In this document: positions 28,305 to 39,838 of the stretch, in pieces
Layout: each line of letters opens with the position of its first letter
Position numbering within the stretch: the stretch's first letter is position 1
DNA from: Rapana venosa
Lineage: Eukaryota > Mollusca > Gastropoda > Neogastropoda > Muricidae
Assembly (NCBI GenBank): GCA_028751875.1
Contig: CM054167.1
Location: forward strand, 25,118,377-25,182,376
Length of the DNA stretch: 64,000 nt
Direction: 5' to 3'
Translations under genes and position numbers: made by a program
Notes under the pieces: model-generated
Told to the model about the DNA's origin: nothing
Database searches by the model: none
What the model saw: only the letters and a program-made list of their open reading frames with translations

Positions 28305-28700
28305 ATCGGTGGTCTAGAGGTAACGCACCTGCCTAGAAAGCGAAAAGTCCATGTTTCAAGTGTGTGGTGGTTCGATCCCCGTTTGTGCCCGAAACTTTTC
28401 CCCCCATCCACTAGACCATGAGTGGTGTGTGGTCTGGATGCTAGTCTTTCGGATGAGACCATAAACCGAGGTCCCGTGCGTTACACATATATAGCGCAGG
28501 TAAAAGAACCCACAGCAACGAGAGAGTTGTCCCTGGCAATATTCTGTAGAAAAAAAAGCCACTCTGATAAAAAATATATGCAGACAGTGAAGGAAAAAAA
28601 CAACAATGGGTAGGGCTGCTCTTGTGGCAGTGACACAGTCTCCCTGGGGATAGCAGCCTGAATTTCATATAGAGAAATCTGCCGTGACTTATAAAGTGGT
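28305..28700 (+). repeat. SINE-B copy
   Basis: tRNA-like head GGATCGGTGGTCTAGAGGTA, B-box-like GTGGTTCGATCCCC, core TTTCGGATGAGACCATAAAC and end AGCAGCCTGAATTTCA. Length is about 395 bp, similar to the copies at 49507 and 54128. Confidence 0.87.
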
Positions 28701-29200
28701 ATACAACACAATGCCACTAAGATTTGAGCCGCTGATTCCTAGATGCCCAGCAGGAAAAGGCTTTATCTGAACAACCACAGCGCTCAACTCTGCACATTTC
28801 ATTTCACACACCAAACACTCTGCAGAATATATATCAATACATGTAGTTGTATTGCATAAACGCCAAAAATGTATGTACATAAAATGGTTTATCCTCAACG
28901 GGACGTAGCAAGATGGTCAGAAATGTGTAATACACATGTACACACACCTTTTTGTATATATATATATATATATGATGCTTCACCATGAAATGAGTCACTT
29001 TGCACCTGTCCCTCTTTTCTGCTAGGAGCCATTTCAGGCAGGTGGGAGTGAGGATTTCGATATTGAGATACTGATTTATTCTTAAACTATAGTCATTATT
29101 CTACCTTGTACTGAAACATTAAGCCCTCATTCTAACCACCTATTACGATGCAATTTCTTATTTTGTCACTTCTCGGAGTCTATCAGTTCAAATTCTGCAG
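28701..29200. other. Intergenic DNA, no gene seen
   Basis: AT-rich DNA with a short TA run (28957-28973). GATTTGAGCCGCTGATTCCT near 28720 may be the end of another tRNA-like repeat. Confidence 0.5.
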
Positions 29201-29204
29201 AACA

Positions 29205-29362
29205 TCTTGCGCACACGTTAAATCCTGTTCCGCTTTTCGAAAGAGTAGGCCATTGTGTGCCGGTGGGAACAGATGACAAAATTTACAAAACCGCATACAC
29301 ACGGGGACTGGATGTAAAAAAGCACATAAGTGCTTATTCCATTATCCTCGATATAAAATAAT
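29205..29362 (+). repeat. SINE-A 3' half
   Basis: ATCTTGCGCACACGTTAAAT to TTATCCTCGATATAAAAT, close to consensus. Confidence 0.86.
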
Positions 29363-29544
29363 AAATAAATAAATTTCTAATAACTTTTCATAGAAATGTC
29401 AGATTTTCAGTCTGGGTTTTTTATTGGTTTTTTTAATATATATTGAATAGCCTTTTTTTTTTTATCGCAATATAATAACATGTCAATAACTAAAGACTGA
29501 CCTCTGGTGCAGTGTGACTCATTATGTGGTGAAGCGTCACAATA

Positions 29545-29789
29545 TATATAATAATAATAATAATAATGTATGGAATTTATATAGCGCTGAATCTTGTAAA
29601 GCAACAAATCAAAGCGCTCAGATTTTTTTTTTTTTTATGTGTGTGTATGCGGTTTTGTAAATTTTGTCATCTGTTCCCACCGGCACACAATGGCCTACTC
29701 TTTCAAACAGCGGAACAGGACTTAACGTGTGCGCAAGATGTTCTGCATGCGTTTGCACACGGGGCCTCAGTTTATAGTCTCATCCGAAG

Positions 29790-29795
<6 letters not shown>
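29545..29795. repeat. Repeat G followed by a minus SINE-A piece
   Basis: (ATA)n with GGAATTTATATAGCGCTGAA at 29550-29615, then SINE-A reverse complement 29640-29795 ending CTCATCCGAAGGA. Confidence 0.82.
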
Positions 29796-29864
<69 letters not shown>

Positions 29865-29910
29865 GATATATATATATATATGTGTGTGTGTGTATATATA
29901 CACACACATA
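29796..29910. repeat. AT microsatellite
   Basis: Almost pure (TA)n with short GTGT and ACAC interruptions. It separates two SINE-A copies of opposite orientation. Confidence 0.9.
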
Positions 29911-29992
29911 ACATACAGAGAGAGAGGTCTACTCAGTCTTTCAAGGCATTGCTCCAAACAAGACTGAAATGACCAAAGAAAGTGTAGCCATT

Positions 29993-30262
29993 GCCTTAAG
30001 AGGGGATATTTTCCCCTGGAGTTAACATCAGTGCAGACTCCACTCTCCCAAAAAGTTCTTCGGATGAGACTATAAACCGAGGCCCCGTGTGCGAACGCAT
30101 GCAGAACATCTTGCGCCCTCGTTAAAATCCTGTTCCGCTTTTCGTAAGAGTAGGCCATTGTGTGCCGATGGGAACAGATGACAAAATTTACAAAACCGCA
30201 TACACATGGGGACTGGATGTAAAAAAGCACATGAGTGCTTATTCCATTATCCTCGATTTAAA
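29993..30262 (+). repeat. SINE-A copy
   Basis: CCTGGAGTTAACATCAGTGC through TCCATTATCCTCGATTTAAA. Confidence 0.86.
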
Positions 30263-30269
30263 AGAAAAA

Positions 30270-30494
30270 ACTTTAAAAAGAATTAAAACAAATATGAGAC
30301 AGAGGGAGTCTATCACTACATACATACAGGCATACGAACATACATGAATATTCATGCTGATAAATGAACAGAATGGTATAAATAATGCTTGATTTGGACT
30401 CTTAACATACCTCATTCACACACGTCACATAGGCACATGGTTTTCATGAGCGCATGCATGCATGCACGGGTGAGAATGCGTACATGTGCACAAC

Positions 30495-30540
<46 letters not shown>

Positions 30541-31040
30541 TACACCGGAGCCCAAACTGAAGCATGTACACAGAACTATCAATATTTCTGATTTACAGTC
30601 AAAAGCAATTCTACATCTTACAACAGTGAATTTAAGCAACTGTAACACTGGAAGAGATCCTAAACTACTTGCAGAATCAAGCAAGGCCAGCCCAACATAG
30701 GTCACAAGCTGTAACCATAAGTAGAAATAGTTAATAGCTAAAAATAGTTGATAGCTAAAAATAGTCTTTGGCAAAATCCAATGACAAAATTAGTACACAG
30801 CATTTATTCTATAAACCATGGAAGGGATGGGTGGAGAAGATGCAGCTTAAACACCCCCCCCCACCACACACACAAAAAAGTACTACGCATTTATACATAA
30901 AGCTGAGTAGGGTTCAGAAACATAACAGCTTTATAAACATTAACAGCATAATACTAAGACATAGAATATATAAATGCACAGAGCTGAGAAAACAAAGTTA
31001 AAGCTTGATACATGGGTAAATATTGAATACTGATAACATA
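30270..31040. other. Intergenic DNA, no gene seen
   Basis: AT-rich DNA with a CA run (30505-30540). AAAATAGTTGATAGCTAAAA-type duplications occur near 30720-30765. Confidence 0.5.
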
Positions 31041-31072
31041 ATTGGTATTCTAGGTAGTATGTCTATCTCTAT

Positions 31073-33112
31073 CTATCTATCTGTCCCGTAGTCTGACGAC
31101 CGTAGGGGCACCCTCAAAGACTCAGCAACCAGTTCCCTCCATTCTTCTCTCTGTTCTGCCTTTCTCAGGGTTTTGTTGAGTTCTAGGCCTGTCCATTCAC
31201 TGATGTTATCCTCCCAGCTCTTCCTTGGTCTGCCTCTTCTTCTTCCTCCTTGGACAGTGCCTTGCAAAACTGTCTTTGTAATTCCTTGGGATCTTGTGAC
31301 ATGCCCATACCACTTAAGTTTACGCTTTTTCACGATCGTTAGAAGGTTCTCATAGGGTCCAATGGTTTGCTGGATTCTGTTATGCACGCTTTCGTTGCTT
31401 ATGTGGTCTTTGTAGGAGATGCCAAGGAGTCTCCGAAAGCATCTCATCTCCACTGCCTGTACTCTTCTCTCCAAATCTGCAGTCAGGGTCCATGATTCAC
31501 AGGCATACAGAAATATGGATATGACAAGGGAGCGCATTAGTCTGATCTTGGAGATAAGTGAGATATTTTTCTCTCTCCAGATGGTGTTTAGTTTTGACAA
31601 AGCTGTTATTGTCTGTGCAGTCCTGCATACTACTTCTGGCTTGGATCCCTGGTCTGATACAATGGCTCCCAGGTACTTGAAGCTTTGAACTGTTTCCAGC
31701 TTCTGGTCATTAACCCTGATATCAGTGCTAATGCGGTTGGTGTTATAAGTCATCAGTTTGGTCTTCTCTGCACTGATTTCCATGCCGTATGTTTTGGAGG
31801 CCTTATCCAAGTGTTCTGTTAGGCTGGCAAGCTCTTTTTCTGATCCTGCTATTCCATCAATGTCATCTGCGAAGCGGAGGTTTGTGATCGTTCTGCCACC
31901 AATGCTGACTGATCCTTCATGATGTTCCAGTGCATCAGCCATGATTCTCTCAAGGAAGATGTTGAAAAGAGTGGGTGAGAGTAGACAGCCCTGCCTTACT
32001 CCAACTGTTGTTCGAAACCATTCTCCAAAGTTGTTGTTGTAGTACACTGCACTGGTGGCCTCGCTGTACAGCTGTTTGATGACTCTGATCAGGTTTGCAT
32101 TGATGCTGTACAAATTCATGGTTGCCCACAAAGCTGCATGCCAAACCCTGTCAAATGCCTTCTTAAAATCGATAAATACGTGGTAAAGGTCTTGTTGATG
32201 TTGAAGGTACCGCTCACATAGTATTCTGAGGTTGAATATCTGTTCTGTTGTGCTGCGCCCTGCTCTGAAACCTGCTTGTTCCTCAGCAATGATGGTCTCT
32301 GCTTGTGGCTTCAGTTTTTTCAATATTATCTGCAGCATGACCTTGCTTGGGTGACATATGAGGCTGATTGTGCGGTAATTATGGCATTGTTGTAGATTTC
32401 CTTTCTTGGGGAGGGTGATGATGAGTGACTGCGTCCATGGTGTTGGCCATTTTCCTGTCTGCCAGATCTTGTTGCAGATTCTTAGTAGGGCGCTGATCAT
32501 GGCTTCCCCTCCAGCTTGAACCAACTCAGCTGGAATGTTGTCAGCCCCTGCTGACTTCCCCTTTTTCAGCGATCTGACTGCTGTTTCCACTTCTTCTCGG
32601 AGGATAGGGTGACTGTCTGTGTCTTTGCTTGCGGGTACATTAAGGACTTCTGGATCTCCTGCGGTTCTATAGTTATACAGATCGGAGCAGTATTCTGTCC
32701 ATCTGTTCAGAATATCCTGGTCGTCAGTGAGACACTTCCCATTTTTGTCTTGAATTGTTAAACCTTTTCTCTGTTTCGTGCTAGTCAGGTCTTTCACCAG
32801 CTGATATGCTTTCTTGCTATTGTTTTTCTTGATGTTCTCTTCAATGTCTTGGCACTGTTCACCGATCCATTTCTCTTTTGCCTCCGTCATGGACTTCCTG
32901 ATTCTTTTGTTGACTGCCCTATATTGTTCTGCTCTTTCTTTTGTTTCATTTTTCTTTTTCTTCAACTCTCTACGCTTGTCGCATAGTTGTAGGATGTTAG
33001 GTGTGACCCATGGTTTATTGACTGGTCGGCGTTTGCCAAGAAGCTCGTTTGCTGTTTCAGTCACCGCTGTATTGAAACTATTCGTCAGTGTATCTATGTC
33101 TGAGTCTATCAC
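31073..33112 (-). CDS. Reverse transcriptase of the LINE (open over 679 codons)
   Basis: The open frame contains AGADNIPAELVQAGG, EEQAGFRAGRSTTEQIF, VFIDFKKAFDRVWH, GVRQGCLLSPTLFN and the catalytic FADD (LRFADDIDGIAGS). The C-terminal tail has LKWYGHVTRS and RRRGRPRKSWEDNI. All core blocks of an RTE/CR1-type reverse transcriptase are present. There is no ATG at the start; the frame runs on from the endonuclease part after a shift. Autonomous activity is unlikely because the 5' end is missing. Confidence 0.88.
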   Translation of the reverse strand: MIDSDIDTLTNSFNTAVTETANELLGKRRPVNKPWVTPNILQLCDKRRELKKKKNETKERAEQYRAVNKRIRKSMTEAKEKWIGEQCQDIEENIKKNNSKKAYQLVKDLTSTKQRKGLTIQDKNGKCLTDDQDILNRWTEYCSDLYNYRTAGDPEVLNVPASKDTDSHPILREEVETAVRSLKKGKSAGADNIPAELVQAGGEAMISALLRICNKIWQTGKWPTPWTQSLIITLPKKGNLQQCHNYRTISLICHPSKVMLQIILKKLKPQAETIIAEEQAGFRAGRSTTEQIFNLRILCERYLQHQQDLYHVFIDFKKAFDRVWHAALWATMNLYSINANLIRVIKQLYSEATSAVYYNNNFGEWFRTTVGVRQGCLLSPTLFNIFLERIMADALEHHEGSVSIGGRTITNLRFADDIDGIAGSEKELASLTEHLDKASKTYGMEISAEKTKLMTYNTNRISTDIRVNDQKLETVQSFKYLGAIVSDQGSKPEVVCRTAQTITALSKLNTIWREKNISLISKIRLMRSLVISIFLYACESWTLTADLERRVQAVEMRCFRRLLGISYKDHISNESVHNRIQQTIGPYENLLTIVKKRKLKWYGHVTRSQGITKTVLQGTVQGGRRRGRPRKSWEDNISEWTGLELNKTLRKAEQREEWRELVAESLRVPLRSSDYGTDR

Positions 33113-33957
33113 AGTGAGTGCTGCAAACTTTCCACTATCCTTGCTTGAAAAATTTCTAATACCTCTGGGTCCTTCAGCTTCTCGAGGTCAAATTTGATCC
33201 TGATGTTGTTCCGCTTGTGGATTTTCTTTAGACGTAGTCGGAAAGTCATCATCACAAGATCATGATCACTCCCTATGTCTGCTCCTGGAAAACTTCGTGT
33301 CTGTGCGATGTTAACGCTAGACTGAAACCGTCTTTTCACCATGATGTAATCTATTTGGTTGTGGTGTTCTCCATTTGGGCTATGCCATGTCCATTTTCTG
33401 GATTTCTTGTGTGGGCCAAGTGTATTCACTAGCTGGAGGTGGTTGTTACTGGCAAACTCCAGGAGTCTCAAGCCTCTTTCATTTGATTGGTTATTACAAT
33501 GTGGCCCACAAACGCCCTCCCAGTCTTTCCATGCATCTTCTCCTACCTTGGCGTTCCAGTCGCCTTGCACAACGAGGATGTCTTTCTTGGGTGTTTGATT
33601 CAGAACCTCTTGTAGCTGGTCATAAAATTCTTCTACGGCTTCATCTGTGCAGTCTGATGTAGGGGCGTATGCCTGTACTATAGTTATGTTAAAGGGGGTT
33701 GCTCTCAGGCGGATGGTAATAAGTCTGCTGGACACAGGCTGACAGCTCATGACGGTGTTCACTGTGTCTTTGTGAACGAGAAACCCCACGCCGTGTTCAT
33801 GTTTATCCTGTTTTCCACTGTAGTATAATTTGTGGTCTTCCTGGGTCGTTGTTTCTCCCATGTTTTTCCACCTGACTTCGCAGAGCCCAATGATGTGCCA
33901 TTGATATCTGGTAGTATGTAGATATGGCAATTCATTCTTACGTGTTCTCTTGCTCAC
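33109..33957 (-). pseudogene. APE-type endonuclease domain of the LINE (truncated)
   Basis: Motifs seen are IIGLCEVRWKNMGE, IVQAYAPTSD, LVVQGDWNAKVG, WTWHSPNGEHHNQIDYIMV and ADIGSDHDLVMM. They hold the catalytic E, the D/N of GDWNA and the SDH triad of exonuclease-endonuclease-phosphatase proteins. The family's N-terminal strand is missing. The frame ends in TGA at 33109, and the reverse transcriptase continues in another frame. One missing base near 33135 would explain this. In related elements the two domains form one protein. Confidence 0.85.
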
Positions 33958-33959
33958 AC

Positions 33960-33972
33960 AGACATGTATATG

Positions 33973-34017
<45 letters not shown>

Positions 34018-34370
34018 ATCTATATATAGAGATATATAAATATATATAAATAAATAAACAGAATGGACATCTTAGAACGATATTTGCATGCATATGCCAC
34101 TTCTCACACAGGCAAGGCATGCATAGAAATGCATGTCCTCCTCCTGTATTTTGACATGCACAAGTGCAAGTATGTGCGCACGTGCATGCACACACACACA
34201 CTCAAGCGCATGCACGCAAACACACACATACACATATGCACACACATGCGCGTGCACACACACCCTCAAGCATGCATGCACCAAACACACACACATACAC
34301 ATATACCACTTCTCACACAGGCAAGACATGCATGCACACACACACACACATACATCTAATTCCATAATCA
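33960..34370. repeat. AT/GA run and CA/CATGCA microsatellites
   Basis: (TA)n(GA)n at 33968-34050, then CACACA- and GCATGC-rich DNA at 34145-34360. A 35-bp stretch with CCACTTCTCACACAGGCAAG occurs twice (about 34098 and 34307). Confidence 0.8.
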
Positions 34371-35270
34371 AATGCCACATCATTTCACAAAATGTTAATA
34401 ATAATAATATATGGAATTTATATAGCGCTGAATCTGTTGTTGTCTGCAAAAATAAGATTCTTTCATATCAATCACTGTAAGAGCATTGCTGATCAAGGCA
34501 AATAATCCATAACATATCAACAGTTAATACAACAAAGGTCAAAACCCTTAATACATCAACAATCCATAATTATGAAAAAATCAATAACTGCTTTCCATGT
34601 CAATACTTAAGCCATAATAATGCTTCAGGAAAAATGCCACCATAACTAAAAATGCTGATCTGGCAACAGGATATTTGTGATCATGTACTGTCTGAGTCAG
34701 CAAACATTACCCATGTTATCAAGGAAAATTTAGTGTAAAAGTAACCAACGCAATATTCAGTCTCCACACAGAAATTCCACGATGAAGACGTAATTTTTCA
34801 CCTGCAAGAGAAATCTTTCTTCATGCGTGACAGATCTATACTGACACGCTGTTTAGAACCCCTTTCTAATCACAACCCACATCTACATGATCACTTCGTT
34901 GTCATTCTCATTCCTTCTTAATTTTCACCCTAAAACAACACCATTTTTACAGAATAAGTTTTGACGACACATTTTGCTTTAGAATAGATATCCAGGATGT
35001 CAAACATTGCTCATAGCGGTTTCAAAATTGCTTCAAACAAGAAAGAAAGTAGCTAACACAGGACATCAGGTTTGTAAAATAACAGAAACTTTTTGCAGAC
35101 ACCCAGAGGGTGGCGAGTGTTAATGTTGTGACTCACTTAAGCAATGGAAGCCAAAAGAAGACAGAGTACCAAGTATAGTCCTGCTTCTTGTACAAATGGC
35201 TAGGGACAAGGAAGGAAACAGTGACAGGACCAGTCAGAGAGTAAATAATACAGAGAAAGTCTCTCCAGTT
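34371..35270. other. Intergenic, AT-rich unique DNA
   Basis: Repeat G occurs at 34397-34437. The rest shows no repeats shared with the window and no convincing coding frame. Confidence 0.55.
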
Positions 35271-35277
35271 TTCCTAC

Positions 35278-35592
35278 TTCACTCACTCCTCACTGGCCGA
35301 TTTTTACTAAGCGTGTTTCCTTATACTGGCCGTTTGTGTTGATTAGTGAAGAATTCATAACTAAAACGATACTCAACACAAGTACATAAAATCTTTAGGG
35401 CTTATTGTCGACATGTAGGTGGAAGGTCAAGGTCGAAAGCCATCTGCTGGATTTTCAAACAAAAATTGATGTCATTGAAATTTAAAAAACCCAAAAAACT
35501 CAGAAGGTCAAATTCTGCGATCACAGTGGTTTATAGGCAAGTGTTGTGTATGAGACCACTTCAATTGCAGTAGATCGTAGGGAGTGAGTTAA
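35278..35592. mobile_element. Possible TTAA-type inverted-repeat element
   Basis: CTTCACTCACTCCTCACTGG near 35278 and, reversed, TTAACTCACTCCCTACGATC at 35592 form imperfect inverted ends. The left TTAA is not intact (TTCA). Confidence 0.35.
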
Positions 35593-36067
35593 CCTTTCCC
35601 GCGCCAGATGTGACTGTCACAGAACTATATATCTTGATGACAATTCTGGTGATACCTTATAACTTTTTCGCCCAGATCCATTAAAAAAAAGAAAGATGAT
35701 AGTTGTGATAGGAATGTGGAGGAATCAGACAGCGACTCTTAAGTGGGGTAGTGTTGATTAAAACGAAAATGCCAAGTAGCTAGTTATGTCCTGAGTGGCT
35801 TGGCAGTTTTTCCTAGACATCCTTTGAAACATTCCTGAAGATACAGACTATTATTTCTTTTTTAACACAATGTAAAATATTTCTGCATAATGCTCTATGT
35901 ATGGACATCACACATGCAAAATTTCACATCAGTTCTGTTGTTCCAATGGAAGTTACAGGTGTTTGAGAGCAGGCTGGATCATCCTCAAAACCAGTCAGGG
36001 AAAAATAATCTGGTAGCAAGGGGAGGGAATTAGAGCAGAGAAAGATATATGGGATGCTAAGGGTTAA
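35589..36067. mobile_element. Possible TTAA-flanked element adjoining the previous one
   Basis: TTAA at 35589-35592 and 36064-36067 bound inner ends CCTTTCCCGCGCC and, reversed, CCCTTAGCATCCC. The length is about 480 bp with no transposase. The shared TTAA at 35589 suggests two elements back to back. Confidence 0.5.
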
Positions 36068-36710
36068 CACATAGCTCTCCACAGAAGTGAAAGTTTGATT
36101 ATCATTCTTGTTTTTGATATGTTGGGACATCGGCTTGCATCATCACATATTATACTTCAGTTCAATACTTTATGATATTATGTACAATTTACAGGTAAAC
36201 TATCATGAAAAATCAAATCTAAAGCTTATCATACACACTTTTATACTGGAATTCAGAGCCAATAACATGCAGAAAACTTTTCAACATACACAGTCCAAAT
36301 ACTCACAGCTAATAATATCATGCCATTTTAAATCTGTTGGTTTACAAAGAGTCTTCATACATAAATGAAATAAGTTATACTTTAACACACAACACATATT
36401 CATCAAAACAATGTAAAGAACATCTACAATCGACACAGCACATATTCATCATAATAATGTAAAGAACATCTAAAATCGACACAGCACATAATTATTCATC
36501 ATAATAATGTAAAGAACAACTAAAATCAACACTTGAGTATATCACACAACATCATATAAACCCTCAGAAAATCAAAACTAAAAAAAGTACATATCAATAC
36601 ATATCTGCAAGATTATAAACAACATCTGTGCATTCACAGACCAATCAAAGAACAAAACTAAAAATAATCGACAAGCTATGCATACACACACAATAACACT
36701 TATCATCCTA
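36068..36710. other. Intergenic AT-rich DNA with a 60-bp tandem triplication
   Basis: Three tandem copies of a unit with CATCATAATAATGTAAAGAA and AAAATCGACACAGCACAT lie at about 36395-36540. Nothing else is recognised. Confidence 0.65.
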
Positions 36711-36713
36711 ACG

Positions 36714-37110
36714 GATGACAATTGCAAAACTGCATACACACAGGGACTGGATGTGAAAAACACATAAGTGCAAATTCCATTATCCTTGAAAGAAAAGAAC
36801 AGAATAAATAAAATAAATGAAAACTACAACTTTTCATCCTCCAATACAGCCATACAACAAGCTGTAGTTAGGGAACACCCCTACCTCCATCCTCTCTTCT
36901 TGCAACAACATTGTTACAGCAAAGGCAGACTGAACATGCCTCTCTCATGCCTCACGCAGAACATCTTGCGCACACCTTACACCCGTTCCGCTTTTCGGAA
37001 GAGTAGGCCATTGTGTGCCGGTGGGAACGGATGACAAAATTGACAAAACTGCATACACATGGGGACTGGATGAAAAAAAAGAGCATGAGTACTTATTCCA
37101 TATTCCTCAA
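36714..37110 (+). repeat. Two SINE-A 3' fragments
   Basis: Pieces at 36714-36800 and 36955-37110 both end in TTCCATTATCCT-like sequence. Confidence 0.78.
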
Positions 37111-37114
37111 AATA

Positions 37115-37136
37115 AAATCTATCTATCTATCTATCC

Positions 37137-37190
<54 letters not shown>

Positions 37191-37326
37191 TCTCTCTCTC
37201 TATTTATCTAGCAACACAATCTATCTATCTATCTATATCTATCTATCTATCTATTTATCTAGCAACGCAATCTATCTATATCTATCTATCTAATCTATCT
37301 ATCTATCTATCTAATCTATCTATCTA

Positions 37327-37392
<66 letters not shown>

Positions 37393-37450
37393 GTAATCTA
37401 ATCTAATCTAATCTAATCTAATCTAATCTATCTATCTATCTATCTATCTG

Positions 37451-37492
<42 letters not shown>

Positions 37493-37495
37493 CTC
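37115..37495. repeat. TCTA/TCTG microsatellite
   Basis: Long (CTAT)n and (CTGT)n with a (AATCT)n block at 37392-37427. Two copies of a CTAGCAACRCAATCTATCTA block lie near 37210 and 37260. Confidence 0.93.
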
Positions 37496-37728
37496 TCTCT
37501 TGCCTGTAGAACTCAGAAAACGCCCAACAACTTAGACAGCTGGTACAGGTAGAATAATCCTCACAGGCACAGGCCATTTTTATTTATTTTTATTTATTTA
37601 TTTATTTATTCTTTTATATTGAGGATAATGGAATAAGCACTCATGCGCTTTCAAAGACTGAGGCGTGGTTCTTCTATAGAACCTGGTGGATGAGGGACAT
37701 GAATACATGAACAACATTCCCTTTAAGT

Positions 37729-37932
37729 CCTTCGGATGAGACTATAAACCAAGGCCCCGTGTGCAAACGCATGCAGAACATCTTGCGCACACGTTAAATC
37801 CTGTTCCGCTTTTCGAAAGAGTAGGCCATTGTGTGCCGGTGGGAACAGATGACAAAATTTACAAAAACCGCATACACACAGGGACTGGATGTAAAAAAGC
37901 ACATGAGTGCTTATTCCATTATCCTCGATATA
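37729..37932 (+). repeat. SINE-A copy
   Basis: GTCCTTCGGATGAGACTATA to TTATCCTCGATATAAT. Repeat G in reverse follows at 37950-38020. Confidence 0.86.
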
Positions 37933-38176
37933 ATTTTTTTTTAAAAAATGTTATCTGAGCGCTTTGATTTGTTGCTTTACAAGATTCAGCGCTATATAAA
38001 TTCCATACATGATTATTATTACAACTCTGCAGCACTTCAGGATGAAAAACTGGACACTGATCTTCATGATGATCAACACCAGGTAACTCGAAAAATCTGT
38101 GTCATTTTCATGCGCGTTGGGCGTGTTCATGTTTCTGTGACCCACAAAACGCCATTACAAAACAACAGATAGGATC

Positions 38177-38339
38177 TTCAACCTTTTCCCTACGGGTAAC
38201 CCGCTATAGGGTAACCAACCATCTACTAGCCCTTCCCTCCGTATCACCCACTACTGGGTTACCGTAGCGTACAAAAGCGCACAGTGCACGTGTACTAAGA
38301 AAGAGGGGCTTCTCTCCCTTGACGTAGGGATAGTGTTAG
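38177..38339. mobile_element. Short inverted-repeat element related to 50335-50495
   Basis: It holds ACCTTTTCCCTACGGGTAAC at the left and GACGTAGGGATAGTGTTA at the right, with TATAGGGTAACCAACCATCT inside. The same interior occurs reversed at 50335-50495 and truncated at 46258-46375. The ends are imperfect inverted repeats with TTAA-like flanks (TTCA, TTAG). Confidence 0.6.
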
Positions 38340-38599
38340 TAACACGCAAGCTTGATTTTCTGCATGTGCGCATACACAAAGGGAGGTAAAGCACTGGCAG
38401 GAGAGGGGTAGGGCTCTGTCAGGTTCAACTCTGCCCATGACACGCTGCCTGAAAAATTCAGCGGAGAAATTCTGCAGCGTACCATGTTTGTAAATATCTG
38501 TTTGTTTACATTGATTGCATGCATGACTGTGTAAGATTAGGTTGAATGCATTAAGCGCTTTGATTTGTCTTTGCAAGATATAGCACTATATAAGTTCCA

Positions 38600-38805
38600 T
38601 TACACCAGGCAGGTCCTTTGACTGGAATCCACAAGGGAAGCGGAAAGTTGGTCGACCAAACAGACCTGGCGCAGAAGTGTTGACGAAGAAACGAAGGCAG
38701 CCGGAATGGCATGGGCCGAGCTGAAGAGGATCTCCCAAAACCGAGTTCGTTGGAGGGGTGTTGTTGCGGCCCTATGTTCCCCAAGGAACCAAGAGGCATA
38801 AGTCA
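38600..38805 (+). mobile_element. RTE-like LINE 3' fragment
   Basis: It encodes WNPQGKRKVGRP, then (after a one-base shift) TWRRSVDEETKAAGMAWAEL, then RVRWRGVVAALC and a stop. This is the C-terminal tail of an endonuclease-reverse transcriptase. A similar tail is at 56905-57620. Confidence 0.75.
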
Positions 38806-38825
38806 AAGTAAGTCAAGTAAGTTCC

Positions 38826-38839
<14 letters not shown>

Positions 38840-38858
<19 letters not shown>

Positions 38859-39025
38859 ATTCAAGGACTCGTTGAGGAGTTAAGGGAAAAGTTTGGCTGA
38901 TCAGGGAGATGGCAAAAAGCTCTGTGCTTAGTCCATGCAGAGATTTGAACCTGGGGTACATGACTTCAGGATCATTCGGATTAGACACCAGCTGTCTTAT
39001 CCATGCATCTACATGTGTGTAATTT
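38840..39025 (-). repeat. tRNA-like SINE fragment after a TTA run
   Basis: Reversed, it has GCATGGATAAGACAGCTGGT (A-box-like) and CAGGTTCAAATCTCTGC (B-box-like). Confidence 0.6.
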
Positions 39026-39104
39026 GTATTTTCCAATGTATTATTTTATCGAGTTTCCTCTTTTTACTGGTTTAATTTATTGGTAAAGGTTGCAATAATG
39101 TAGT

Positions 39105-39220
39105 ATTTCAGTATAATCATTAAGAAATTTGTTCTTAGATAGATGGCTTGATGGAAAAAAATAAGCAAATGCACTGCTTATTTAATGTACCATCTGGAAA
39201 TAAAAATTTGACTTGACTTG
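39105..39220 (+). repeat. SINE-F 3' part
   Basis: TTAGATAGATGGCTTGATGG, GCACTGCTTATTTAATGTAC, CATCTGGAAATAAAAATTTG and (ACTTG)n. The same unit is at 45060-45165 and 52555-52643. Confidence 0.83.
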
Positions 39221-39494
39221 ATCTATCGCCGCTGCATGTGCTGCATGCAACACAACGGATGAATATCACTGACACGTACAGAGGTGTATGGATATACACC
39301 CACTCGTAAGCATGTACATTGTATACGTACACAAACACACAGATGATGCTGGAAACTTGTAACAATGTTATAGCCGTTCTCTTCAACCTTAGTAATCAAT
39401 CATTAATCGCTTTCAAAATGTCAAAATGGTTGACAATTGTTATCACACATTTTTGCAATATACTTAAGTACAACAATGCATATAACAAATCAAT

Positions 39495-39653
39495 ATATAC
39501 ATACATACATACATATACATATATATATATATATATTTAATATATATATATATATATATAAAATTATTAGTGTATCTATATCTATTGGTCACAGCTTTGA
39601 CGATATCAGTCTTAAAGCCCTGAATTCCTGCTGAAAGAAACAACAGATGAGAC

Positions 39654-39720
<67 letters not shown>
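39495..39720. repeat. AT microsatellites
   Basis: Two (TA)n blocks, 39513-39560 and 39655-39720, with ACATAC runs at their edges, just downstream of the WDR38-like stop codon. Confidence 0.9.
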
Positions 39721-39723
<3 letters not shown>

Positions 39724-39838
39724 CATGAGGGAGCATGACACTATTTTTCATGTAAAAATCTTCCCCATCCCTTAACAGAAAAAACAACCCAAAAAGCACC
39801 AATGAATTTCAAGGTCAACCACATGGGGAAGGTGAAGG

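Larger units (their letters stand above)
31045..33957 (-). mobile_element. RTE-like non-LTR retrotransposon, 5'-truncated, with a GATA tail
   Basis: From 5' to 3' on the - strand it has an APE-type endonuclease (33957-33109) and a reverse transcriptase (33112-31073), then (GATA)n at about 31060-31085. The start lacks the N-terminal part of the endonuclease and abuts an AT microsatellite. This is the most complete LINE in the window and the source-type for the fragment at 25945. Confidence 0.88.
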
